Under the pieces are notes generated by a model. The model did not search any database, was not told the origin of the DNA, and saw nothing but the letters and a program-made list of their open reading frames with translations. A program made the translations under genes and the position numbers. 64,000 nt of DNA from Norana najaformis (taxonomy: Eukaryota; Annelida; Clitellata; Crassiclitellata; Hormogastridae), in contig OZ029920.1 in NCBI GenBank assembly GCA_964023275.1, positions 5,126,014 through 5,190,013 on the forward strand. Reading direction: 5' to 3'. Shown here in pieces: positions 55,486 through 64,000 of this stretch; position 1 is the stretch's first letter; each line of letters begins with the position of its first letter.

Positions 55486-55865
55486 TAATAGCTGATAATT
55501 GTAATCAGTTTTCTGAGATAAATAAAAGCGTAGGTCGAAACTAACGGCCCTGGAAACCACAAGATGGCGCTAAACACTTGAAAATACAGTAAATTTTATT
55601 GCACCGTTTGTCTTTCTGAAATCACAATGGTACCGTGATATTAAAAATTTCTAATAATCTGAGTCCTTGTATAGCGCCACTGTATTAAACTTTAGAGCTG
55701 CTACAAAACGCTAACGACATTTCACGTACGGTAAAATCGAAGTTGCCGGCAACAAAGTGTCTCTAAGAACTAGAAATTAGTTTTATTCGATATCGCAAAT
55801 CGTATTGACAGAATGATTGAAGGCCGTACGAGAAAAATATAGAAAATGAAACAAGCAAGTCACTC
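55486..55865. repeat. R1 remnants
   Basis: One R1 core (GGTCGAAACTAACGGCCCTGG ... AGATGGCGCTAAACACTTG) at about 55,532. A segment at 55,635-55,680 (TAATAATCTGAGTCCTTGTATAGCGCCAC) resembles a LINE tail. Confidence 0.45.
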
Positions 55866-56115
55866 AGTCAACCCTTTTTCTGTCTGTCTGTCTGTCTGTC
55901 TGTCTGGCTGCTGGACTGTCATTCAAAAGGTCGGGGTTCAAGCCCTTCCAGGGCAGATATTTGTTTTGAAATTTGACACGAATTGTGCTACCTAGCGAAC
56001 TTGGCTATAACGAGTACATTGACCTTTCACTGTCAGTTGGAAGATTAAAAGGAGAGGACTAGTCACCTGCCGTCATATGCCGAGGTTAAGAAAATGAAGT
56101 CGCTAACACGTTAAT
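55866..56115 (+). mobile_element. tSINE-2 copy preceded by (CTGT)n
   Basis: CTGCTGGACTGTCATTCAAAAGG, B-box GGGTTCAAGCCCTTCC, GGGCAGATATTTG and the body CTGTCAGTTGGAAGATTAAAAGG ... GAAGTCGCTAACACG. The A-box part is replaced by TGTC repeat. Confidence 0.65.
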
Positions 56116-56720
56116 ACGGTTTTTGACTCCGCCACTGCCTGTGGTAGGGCGGTGTCAGTCCGAAGCCTGGTTAATGGATAATGAGGAGGAGTAGAAGGAG
56201 GAGGAGGAGGAGGAGGAGCAGGAGCAGGAGCAGGAGCAGGAGGCTAATCATATTTCTTATGACACAGGTCGCAAAAGAGATATTGCTACTATTTGCTAGG
56301 TTACAAGCAACAACCAAATGTTTGGCATTTTGCCAGATATGAATTTTCTGCGCACATTTAAGTGGATGTAGGCACCCAAACGGCTCTGGCAGCCACGATA
56401 TGTCGCTAAACACCGGATGCTACAAAATTTTAGGATCTGATAGGACACCTTTAAATCTGCTGATTCTAGGCTATATATTTCTCATTTTATTTCATTATCT
56501 GATCATATTTCATTATTAGTCTTGTTTAATTATACAGGAGCCAATCCCCACAAAAACACAGTGAAAACTGTAAAAAAATTAAAATCGACGTCAACGGCCT
56601 TTAATGCCATAAGATGTCGGTAAACAGTGTGGAACAGGATATAAGCGATAGTCGACTTGAACGACTCTGGCAGCCATAAGATAATTAATTTATAAATAAT
56701 TATAATTATTAAATGTTTAT
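56116..56720 (-). repeat. R2 remnant with GGA/AGC repeat, then R1 monomers
   Basis: ACTCCGCCACTGCCTGTGG ... AGTCCGAAGCCTGGTTAATGG at 56,125-56,175 is broken by (GGA)n and GGAGCA units (56,178-56,242) exactly where R2 has GGAGGAGGG. R1 cores follow at 56,375, 56,587 and 56,650. Confidence 0.6.
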
Positions 56721-57305
56721 AGATGACGTCAATAAATCACTGAAATTCGATATTTTTCTCATAGTATATAAACTGTAATGGAAAGAAAGAAAAACTGAAG
56801 CCAGTAGTTATGAGCGCCAGAAGCTGTCGTTAAACAATGAATAATAATAATGATGTTTTAGGTTATGCTAATACACCTTTAAATCGCTTTTCTCTGGCGT
56901 TATATAAATATATAAATATACAGTTTGTTCAATGAAATCGTAAATCGAAGAATATAACTGCATATTACATATTAAAGTAAGGTCAACGTGAGAGCCCCTG
57001 GTGGGGTTAAGATGTTATTAAACACATGATACTATATGTAGAACGGTGTGTAGAGTTGGAAGCCAATATCTTCTTTAATATCGATACACACACAAAACCG
57101 CAGTAAATATTAATTAAGAATGCGATGTAAGAAAATGTCGACGTCATTGGACCAGGCAGCCGCATGATGTCGTGACAAACCAAAGATGCGGCTAATAACA
57201 GCCTCTATTTAGACACCTTTAAATAGCATTACCCTACGTTATAAACCTCTGATTCTTGTAATATGGTTAGTTTGCCCACTATTAATGATAGGTAGATGTC
57301 GTTGA
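56721..57305 (-). repeat. R1 higher-order block, unit 5
   Basis: TGACGTCA at 56,724-56,731, AATCACTGAAATTCG, AAAGAAAGAAAAACTGAAG, ATACACCTTTAAATCGC, AAAACCGCAGTAAATA, GTCGACGTCATTGGACC, the GGCTAATAACAG site, GGTTAGTTTGCCC, GTAGATGTCGTTG. It is interrupted at 57,310 by LINE-C. Confidence 0.65.
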
Positions 57306-57562
57306 ACTCTCTTCAGGCAAATATTCGCTCGGCAAGGTCTGCTTTGGCATTCAGATCTCGACTTAAAACTTATCTTTTCCTGAACTCATTTCCTCCGTAG
57401 GCTGTCTCTGTGACTTCTGGACTCCTCTCTGGCTTTTCGACCCGGACTCACCATGCAGTTTGATTCGGACAATGATTTTGTTTAGCAGCGACCATCGACT
57501 GATGCCTTGAGCATTATTACAGTGGCGCTATAGAAGATTTTAGATTAGATTAGACACTGCAT
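57306..57562 (+). mobile_element. LINE-C 3' end with ORF2 C-terminus
   Basis: One frame reads LQANIRSARSALAF-like residues then FRSRLKTYLFLNSFPP and stop, followed by AGCAGCGACCATCGACTGATGC, GGCGCTATAGAAG and the (AGATT)n tail. It is inserted in R1 unit 5, which resumes with ACACTGCATGTTAATAAATAT. Confidence 0.75.
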
Positions 57563-57770
57563 GTTAATAAATATTTTTATTTGATTTAGACACCCCTAAA
57601 TCGTATCTTTGGTGCTCTATAAATTTGATTTTCGATTGAACACTAGTAGTCTACTATCCATTTACGAAGGAAAAGTCGATATGAACGATCCTGGAAGCCA
57701 CAAGATGTCGTTAAACGCTGCGTGATCGACTAATAATAATATTTGGCTTTGTCCAACATTATTAATTAAT
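57563..57770 (-). repeat. R1 unit 5, continued
   Basis: TTTAGACACCCCTAAATCG, GTCGATATGAACGATCCTGG ... AGATGTCGTTAAACGCTG and CTTTGTCCAACATTATT match the last sub-blocks of units 1-3. Confidence 0.6.
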
Positions 57771-58169
<399 letters not shown>

Positions 58170-58178
<9 letters not shown>

Positions 58179-58345
58179 CCCGCAAACTCCTCGTTAAAAG
58201 GAGAGAACTGAACCGATCGGCAACTGTGTCACTCGGAGGCGTTCCAAGTCCAGTCTCCCCGGGGAAAGCGTTTCAAGTGTTTGGGGAAGAGTCATGCGGT
58301 TACGTGCAGACCTGGAAGGAGGCCATTCCAGGTGGTTGACGCAAA
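58170..58345 (-). mobile_element. tSINE-1-like fragment, inverted
   Basis: GGCTCGAACCCGC gives a B-box complement and GATCGGCAACTGTGTC an A-box-side complement, preceded by a (GGA)n tract. Diverged from the other copies. Confidence 0.4.
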
Positions 58346-58362
58346 CACTAAAAATGGAAGGA

Positions 58363-58478
58363 ATAGTAGTAGTTTCAATATTTAACGACATCTTATGGCA
58401 TCAAAGGCCGTTGACGTCGCCCTCCTCGTTTTTCCAGGCTTCGAACTGGCGCTACCCGACTAAAGGCAGTGGCGGAGT
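58363..58478 (-). mobile_element. R2 short retroposon copy with 14-bp target-site duplication
   Basis: ATAGTAGTAGTTTC ... GGCAGTGGCGGAGT, flanked by TAAAAATGGAAGGA (58,349-58,362) and TAAAAATGGTAGGA (58,479-58,492). Here the target is not R1, which shows the element moves by itself. Confidence 0.92.
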
Positions 58479-58549
58479 TAAAAATGGTAGGACGCGATAG
58501 TAAGTTTATTTATGGATGCGCAGTCAAAAACAAGAAGCAGTTATCCTCA

Positions 58550-58685
58550 AGTTCGTTTCAAAGTCTAATCCAATGACTTATATAGCGGCGTCATCATAAT
58601 GACGAAAGCATCAATCGATGGTCGCCTAAAGTCCAAGATCACCAAAGATCAGGCGGTTGGACAAACAGAACTAACTAGATGAACT
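58550..58685 (-). mobile_element. LINE-C 3' end, inverted
   Basis: AAGTCTAATCCAATGACTTATATAGCGGCG ... GCATCAATCGATGGTCGCC. Confidence 0.6.
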
Positions 58686-59280
58686 AAGTGACACACAGCC
58701 ACATTCACTGGGCCCATTGTTGACCAGCATTAATTCACTCTTTCTGACGTTATACGGTTCTCTTGCTCGTTGAATCGCTACTGTAGTCACGACCTTTGCA
58801 AAATGAAAGCAAAGGTTGATGTTAACGACTCTGACAGTTACGAAATGTCGCTATATAGTCAATCCCAGATCTAGGCTCTGCTTAGACACCTTTAAAACAT
58901 TTGTTTCAACATTTTATAGTTCTCATTTTGCTTAATTTGCTATGAGAAAATAATTGCTAGAACGCTGCTACTGCCTTTAATGGGGTAGTGCCAGTCCCAA
59001 GCCTGGATAAAGGAGAAGGCGATGGCAACGGCCTTTGATGTCATAAGCTGTCGTTAAACTGAGGAACTACTTCTAATCACTACAATGAATGCAAAAGAAG
59101 TTGATGTCAACGGTTATGGCAGCGATCTCCTTGGACACCTTTAAATCGTTTGTTTTGACGTTATATAGTCCTGACTATCGTTCAACCGATGCTCATGATG
59201 TATGGGAAAGTCGACTCAATTGGGTGTCGCTTAAAGTCTGTCTTTCATAAACTATATTGGTAATGTGATTATAGTAATAC
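58686..59280 (-). repeat. R1 monomers and an R2 copy (58,962-59,075)
   Basis: R1 cores at about 58,812 and 59,103; R2 reads ACGCTGCTACTGCCTTTAATG ... GTCGTTAAACTGAGGAACTACTT. TTAGACACCTTTAAA at 58,883 and GGACACCTTTAAATCG at 59,133. Confidence 0.65.
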
Positions 59281-59870
59281 TTCTATAGCACCACTGTATT
59301 AATTGCATTTCTCGACGTTGTTTCTGACAGGCACAATTCAATCGTTTTTTATTGGATTCCTCGTGTTCGTAACTCTCTTACCGATGCTATATTTCGCCTA
59401 TAAACCGAAAACTTATCTCTTTAGGTCTTTTTATGGTTCCTAATGTTTCCTGTTGCCCGGCTTCAGTGTTCACTTCTAAACTTTTTAAGTAGGGTATCTT
59501 CAAATTACAGTTGTATTTTATTGTATTGCGTCTCCGAGGGCGTCGACATAGTTCGTGGAGTTAGGGGCCAGAACTGCTTTACCCCTCCCCGCTTTTAACC
59601 CTACAGGTGGGCTCACACATCTTCCGTGCCACACTTTTCCGGGGTTGGGCCAAACATCTGGATACCTGCCGAGAAAGAAAGGGGACCTAAGGCAAGTCAT
59701 CCATCCAAGGCTTGTGAACAGTTAAAATTTTAATTAAAACCTGTGGGTTCAATGGATGACGTAATGTAAATCACGAAAAGCCTCTAAGACTACGTCGAGG
59801 TTAAAGCCATCACCTTTTTCTCTGTAACAGAATTGTGTTGTATTGTATTTGTTTGATAATTGTACTACTA
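59281..59870. other. Intergenic
   Basis: I see no gene. A GC-richer patch (59,560-59,690) gives a 60-codon minus frame without recognisable motif, and was rejected. TTGTATTGTATTTG repeats near 59,838. Confidence 0.35.
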
Positions 59871-59874
59871 CTAA

Positions 59875-60018
59875 TAATAATAAGACAATTTATATAGCGA
59901 CGTAGCACAGCCGAGGCCGAAGAAAAGGGCGCTGTACATGGGTTCAAAAATCAACTACAGTCATAAGATATCTTTAAAAGATGTCTTGAGTCGTGAGTTG
60001 AATGTGTCCAGGGACCGT
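59875..60018 (-). mobile_element. LINE-E 3' end
   Basis: AATAATAAGACAATTTATATAGCG ... GAGGCCGAAGAAAAGGGCGC ... GATGTCTTGAGTCGTGAGTTG, nearly identical to 47,572-47,700 and truncated earlier. Confidence 0.8.
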
Positions 60019-60019
60019 A

Positions 60020-60205
60020 TTTGATACTGTATTTGATAACTTATATAGCGCTTCTTACAGAACAAACTACTCAGAGACGCTTCCAACATGAGAACTCCGG
60101 GAAAATAAGAACATCTTTGAACAACGAGCTGACTGAGCTCTATCAACAACAGTGACCCTTGCACGAAACGATAGCGGAAGTTCATTCCATAGAGATGGGT
60201 CGGTA
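60020..60205 (-). mobile_element. LINE-D 3' end
   Basis: ACTTATATAGCGCTTCTTACAG ... CGAGCTGACTGAGCTCTATC ... CATTCCATAGAGATGGG. It directly adjoins the LINE-E end and matches 10,825-11,015. Confidence 0.65.
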
Positions 60206-60237
60206 CTTAGTCACACCTTGGATGACCAGCACCACTT

Positions 60238-60495
60238 AACATGGGTACGAAGCGTTGGCGACTTCATTTTATTTAGCCTCGGCATATGAGGGCGGGTGGC
60301 CAGCCCTCTCCCTCATCGCCTGATCTTCCCACTGACAGTGTACGATCAGTGTACTCGTTATAGCTGAGTTGGCTAGATGGCACAAGGGCAGCCGAACTCT
60401 TGAAACATATTTCTGCATTGGCGAGGATTTGAACCCCAAACCTATCGGTTCTCAGGCGAACATTCCAAACCACTAAACCCTCGAGTACCACCAAC
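60238..60495 (-). mobile_element. tSINE-2 copy, inverted, near complete
   Basis: Minus strand: GGGTTTAGTGGTTTGG (A-box side), GGGGTTCAAATCC (B box), AATATGTTTCAAGAG, then CTGTCAGTGGGAAGATCAGG and GAAGTCGCCAACGC. The best preserved tRNA-like head of the family in this window. Confidence 0.8.
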
Positions 60496-60504
60496 GGTGA
60501 CTCA

Positions 60505-60760
60505 CATACTGATTAAAAAATTTCTTTTCAAAAAATCTAATCCTGATTCTTCCTCTTCCGCTTATCTCTCTTCTCGCTCCAATTTCAAACACCATCCACC
60601 GTAGCCGTCCGACTGTCTGACTGCCTGACTCTTGGATCTTGACCTGGAACCTGATCCTTTTGCCTATCGATTTTGTTTTGACTGAGCGCCTGTGAATAAG
60701 CTGGTTCCCGCGACTTAGCCTTCGTTGGGTGCTGTAGAACTCTCGAGATTACGATTACTA
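60505..60760 (+). mobile_element. LINE-A 3' end
   Basis: A frame with KKFLFKKSNPDSSSS, then the UTR CACCATCCACCGTAGCCG ... CCTATCGATTTTGTTTTGAC and GAGATTACGATTAC. Confidence 0.75.
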
Positions 60761-61079
60761 TTAATGCTGGAACAACGCACTACATCGGCCATCTGGCGAT
60801 TATTGCGGCCACGAGATGAGCGACAACAAGTAGACTCTTTTCCAGCGTTCCTGCAGCTGCGCAATGACCTTTGACCGCAGCCGAAGCCGGTATCAAATGC
60901 CGCTGAACAAAGTTATGAAACATTCGCGAGACTGGATTCTTGTCTTGTCTTGTCTTGTCTTATCTTGTCTTGTCTTGTCTTGTCTTCTCTTTAACTACCT
61001 TTGATCCGAAGTTTGGTCGCACTAGTTATCTCCAGATGTTTCAATTTTCACTTGTGCTCAGTAATTGACTCATAGTTAA
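60761..61079. other. Intergenic with (TCTTG)n
   Basis: TCTTGTCTTG pentamer units at 60,940-60,987. A GC-richer patch at 60,780-60,900 has no frame of note. Confidence 0.4.
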
Positions 61080-61440
61080 TCTTGTCCAATACCTTATATT
61101 CTCAATCCAGGCTGTTCGTGGTCTTCCGCGTACTCGTGGTCCAGATGTTGTACCCTGCATTATTTCTTTCTCCAAACTACCTCCATTTCTCCTCACAGTA
61201 TATGACCAAAGTATGTCAACTTCCTGAACTTGATGTCACTTAATAGTTGATGTTCCATGCCGGTTTGTTCCAGGTCCCATTCGTTGGTTTTCCTTGCCAT
61301 CCAAGAAACCCTCAGTATCTGCCTCAGTTCCTTCATTTCAAATACATTTATCCTCATTTCATCTGTTCTCTTGATGGTCCACCTTTCGCAACCATACGTC
61401 GTAGAGATTTGATTTCTAAAACACAAAGCAGAGTCTACCG
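61080..61440 (-). mobile_element. RTE-like LINE C-terminal relic
   Basis: Minus frame: TTYGCERWTIKRTDEMRINV, FEMKELRQILRVSW and FRKLTYFGHIL, followed by pieces of the WIENIR-like end with stops. Related to 50,584-51,377 and to the TRIM-kelch intron relics. Confidence 0.75.
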
Positions 61441-61494
61441 TACAATTCCTAGCCTCTCCTTAATTATGCAGCGCTCAGATTTTGCTCTGCAGCA

Positions 61495-61640
61495 CAAAAT
61501 CGTAATCGTCGTCGTAATTCCTAGTTTTCTACAGAGCTCAACTTGAGCCACGTCACGGGGACCAGCTTATTCACAGGCGCTCAGTCAAAGCAAAATGGAT
61601 AGGCAAAAGTGTTCGGTTTCAGATCAAGATCCAAAAGTCA
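61495..61640 (-). mobile_element. LINE-A 3' end
   Basis: AATCGTAATCGTCGTCGTAATTC ... GGACCAGCTTATTCACAGGC ... AATGGATAGGCAAAAG ... ATCAAGATCCAAAAGTC. Confidence 0.75.
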
Positions 61641-62560
61641 AAATATATCCTAGAGATCCTACTAACTCTTAAGATCTTAAGTTAGTGAAAATGCCTTTTC
61701 CAAATTGTTTATTGGATGGCGAAGTCCATTTCACAGGACCGTATAAAAATTCCAAGACCAAGATTAAGCCAAGACCATTTTAATAAACCGTGGCCAAGAC
61801 CAAAAGGGTTTGGAGTCATTTATTCCTATATGAATATACTTCTTTCAAAATAAAAGGGTATCCGATTAAAGCAAATGAGTTTCGTTGAAAAGAAAAGGTT
61901 GTCGATATTAAAACACATGTCTTACCTCTTTAATTTTTCTAATAAACAAAGATTTAACTAAAGCCGAAATGAAAGCAAAAGCATATCTCCTTCGTTTTAG
62001 CGTAAAACTACAAATTATCATAATTGGTCCAACCTTTATGTTATTTCAATTACGATTCAAAATTACTCTATATCACCAGTTATTGCTTTTCTTGAAGAAT
62101 CAATCTTCTGAAATGATTGGACTTCACCCACTGAGCAACAGAATCTGGCGCCACAGCAGTTAAAACATCAAAATTATGCCTTAGACTTTCTGAATTTTTT
62201 CGTACATTCGTCAGGTGTCGCAAGTTCTAGTCTCTGCTCAAACCTTCAGTAAGTAAGGTTAAACGTCATCAGCCAGTCAGTCTATAAATAACTGAAATAC
62301 TACGACAAAAAACGCCGAGCCTTTTCAAATTTTTATTTCACCAAAATGAAAGCTTGTTAGAATGTCTGTAGTAAGTTTTCGAATAATTCATTTTCAAAAA
62401 CAATAATAATAGCAATTGAAAAATTACAAGCAGTGCGAACTCTTAAATCCATCACCCGCCAGTATTATTTCTTTTTATTACATACATTAAATCAGTTTTC
62501 AAATAAATTCAGAATTCTATATTAAATAATTAAACATATGTAAAAAGATCGTGCTACATC
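61641..62560. other. Unannotated intergenic DNA
   Basis: No gene and no repeat family in common with the rest of the window, apart from short CCAAGACCA words at 61,758-61,802. Confidence 0.4.
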
Positions 62561-63000
62561 AAACTCCACTCCCACTACTTTTTCGAGACTGGGTCCTTTT
62601 GACGGGACCCCCGCAAAAATATACACCAAGATTCGAACCTCAGGACATCTAACGCGGCCTTTAACTTTCTTAAGTAAAGAATTATACATCATATAAAAGG
62701 TATCCTATGCTTCTGCGTTTTGAGCAAAATATTTGTTTCAGCCAAAAAAGATAAGAGATAATTCAACAAAATGGATTGAACAAATATTTATAACAAAATA
62801 TTAATTTCTGTTTTATGAATTTCCTGTTCTATTGTCTTTCGATGAAAGAAAAAGTGTTTCGACAAAAAAAGTTAAGCGAACGTGTGGGTAACTAATTCGC
62901 AAGATGGCAGTAACGAGCTCACTAGATGGCGAAAAGTTACACACGTTGAAAGAACGCCTATCTTAACCGAAAGTCAATATTACAAGATTTTTCAACTCAA
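62561..63000. other. Intergenic, isolated B-box-like site
   Basis: GATTCGAACCTC (62,632-62,643) is a perfect B-box complement on the minus strand, but I find no A box at the right distance and no second copy. Possibly an old SINE. Confidence 0.3.
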
Positions 63001-63007
63001 CCAGGAA

Positions 63008-63135
63008 AAGTAGTAGTTGTTGTTGTAGTTGTAGTTGTTGCTCCTGCTGCTGTTGTTGTTGTTGTTGTTGTAGAGTAGTTTGTAGTTTTTGACGACATCT
63101 TTTTGCGATATCTGCCTTTGGCTCGACCTCACTTA

Positions 63136-63176
<41 letters not shown>

Positions 63177-63205
63177 CCACCACCACCACCATCATCATCA
63201 TCATG
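63008..63205. repeat. (GTT)n and (CAT)n microsatellites
   Basis: TAGTTGTTGTTG-type units at 63,011-63,070 and CATCATCAT with a CAC run at 63,137-63,204. The (CAT)n could be the tail of a minus-strand LINE, as at 50,580. Confidence 0.85.
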
Positions 63206-63548
63206 AGTTCCTGATTAGGCGGCGATGGATGCAAATAATTTCCCGGCATTTCTCGGATGCTTATCTCTGTTTAATTCTCAAGTCTTGCTGTATCTCCGCA
63301 TACATTGTCTATCTGGCGTATCCATATCATGGTCTTCTTTTATTTCTCTTTTCCGCGAACATATTCCATGTATCATAGCAAACAATTCATTTACCATTCA
63401 TCCATTTTATATATGACTACTAGATGTCAATTCGAAAACGACGAATATATAAATTTGACAACGCATTTTAAAGGTGTTTAAAGGAAACCTGAAAATATTG
63501 ACAGTATCTAATATTTTAAATATAAATGCACGCGTTTTTGTTAGCGAC
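63206..63548. other. Intergenic, R1 words near 63,430-63,480
   Basis: ATATATAAATTTGACAACGC and TTTTAAAGGTGTTTAAAGG resemble plus-orientation R1 spacer sequence. No gene. Confidence 0.35.
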
Positions 63549-63549
63549 C

Positions 63550-63720
63550 GTATGCCTTAGACCCTCCTCATTTTTCAATGAATTTTTCGAGTGAGATCCT
63601 TCACCGCCGCTGCCCGTTTGAAAGGGCCTCGCTCGTTATAAGGTCCCCGTGATTCAAATCTCTTAAATAAGCCACGACCAAGACGCGAACCGGCTTCCTC
63701 ACGATCAGAGTCGTCTTGAA
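63550..63720 (-). mobile_element. tSINE-3-like repeat copy, inverted
   Basis: GATCCTTCACCGCCGCTGCC, GATTCAAATCTCTTAAATAAGCC and GCGAACCGGCTTCCTCACG. Matches 37,405-37,565 and, inverted, 11,110-11,310. Confidence 0.55.
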
Positions 63721-64000
63721 GTATGCGTTAACCAACGTAGCTTAACGACTTCTTATGGCTGACAGGGCATTTACTCTAACAGTACATGCTGATAAGACCG
63801 TGAATTAGCGATTGAACTAAAATGACGAATGTATGGACGTCAGCAAAAGAGATACGGTTGGACTCACCCAAATGTGGACAAATGCAGACGAAATGGGGAT
63901 TATGCACAGTGCGAACCTTGGCAACTGAATTTGCCACAAGTAAGTAAGTAAGTAAGTAAGTAGGCGAGTAAGTAAGCAAGCAAGCACGTACGTACGCAAG
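63721..64000 (+). repeat. R1 core and (AAGT)n at the window end
   Basis: A plus-orientation core at 63,743 (CTTAACGACTTCTTATGGC) followed by spacer (GCGATTGAACTAAAATGACG), then AAGTAAGTAAGT at 63,938-63,965. Confidence 0.6.

Noticed and set aside
59330-59450. Possible LINE ORF2 end (WIPRVRNSLTDAIF-like)
   Set aside because: Only a weak resemblance to the WNSLP element, with stops on both sides; not enough to call.
59518-59700. 60-codon minus-strand frame in a GC-richer patch
   Set aside because: No motif, no second copy and no splice or poly(A) context.

Overview
The window is nuclear DNA from an animal. It has spliceosomal introns with GT-AG borders, non-LTR retrotransposon (LINE) reverse-transcriptase relics, tRNA-derived SINEs with A and B boxes, long microsatellites, and animal-type genes (a RING/B-box TRIM protein, an AP1AR/gadkin homologue, a THAP zinc finger). 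The mix fits a repeat-rich invertebrate, perhaps marine. I cannot name a phylum from sequence alone. Gene density is low and most of the window is repeat-derived.

Layout. 1-940: possible 3' end of a plus-strand gene with a poly(A) signal. 940-15,360: intergenic DNA with retroelement ends, a nested LINE-in-LINE insertion and many simple or tandem repeats. 15,368-22,409 (minus): a nine-exon gene homologous to AP1AR (gadkin, an AP-1/ARP2-3/kinesin adaptor), reconstructed exon by exon with every splice phase agreeing; its introns carry LINE pieces and minisatellites. 22,500-28,900 and 29,030-35,000: two tandem copies of a roughly 6.5-kb unit, each holding a two-exon TRIM-type gene whose second exon encodes kelch-like repeats. 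The second copy (30,208-32,701) is intact, 675 residues. The first (24,164-26,196) has lost its RING and first B-box by deletion and carries frame damage, yet keeps a full-length open kelch exon. Two further truncated copies of the same gene's 3' end lie at 35.1 and 38.1 kb. 39,543-40,338: a two-exon THAP-domain gene or relic followed by poly(A) signals.

40.5-60 kb is almost wholly repeats: diverged copies of a roughly 160-bp unit (R1), a higher-order arrangement of R1 seen up to five times, and a very short retroposon (R2, about 115 bp) that shares a core with R1 and has clear target-site duplications. Purine-rich tracts sit between oppositely oriented SINE halves at three related places. 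An RTE-like LINE fragment lies at 50.6-51.4 kb. 60-64 kb holds more LINE/SINE ends and simple repeats.

The most interesting points are the R1/R2 system, which I do not recognise as a described family, and the RING-B-box-coiled-coil-kelch gene with its staircase of decayed tandem copies. Exon and family calls rest on reading translations by eye; none was checked by a database search.
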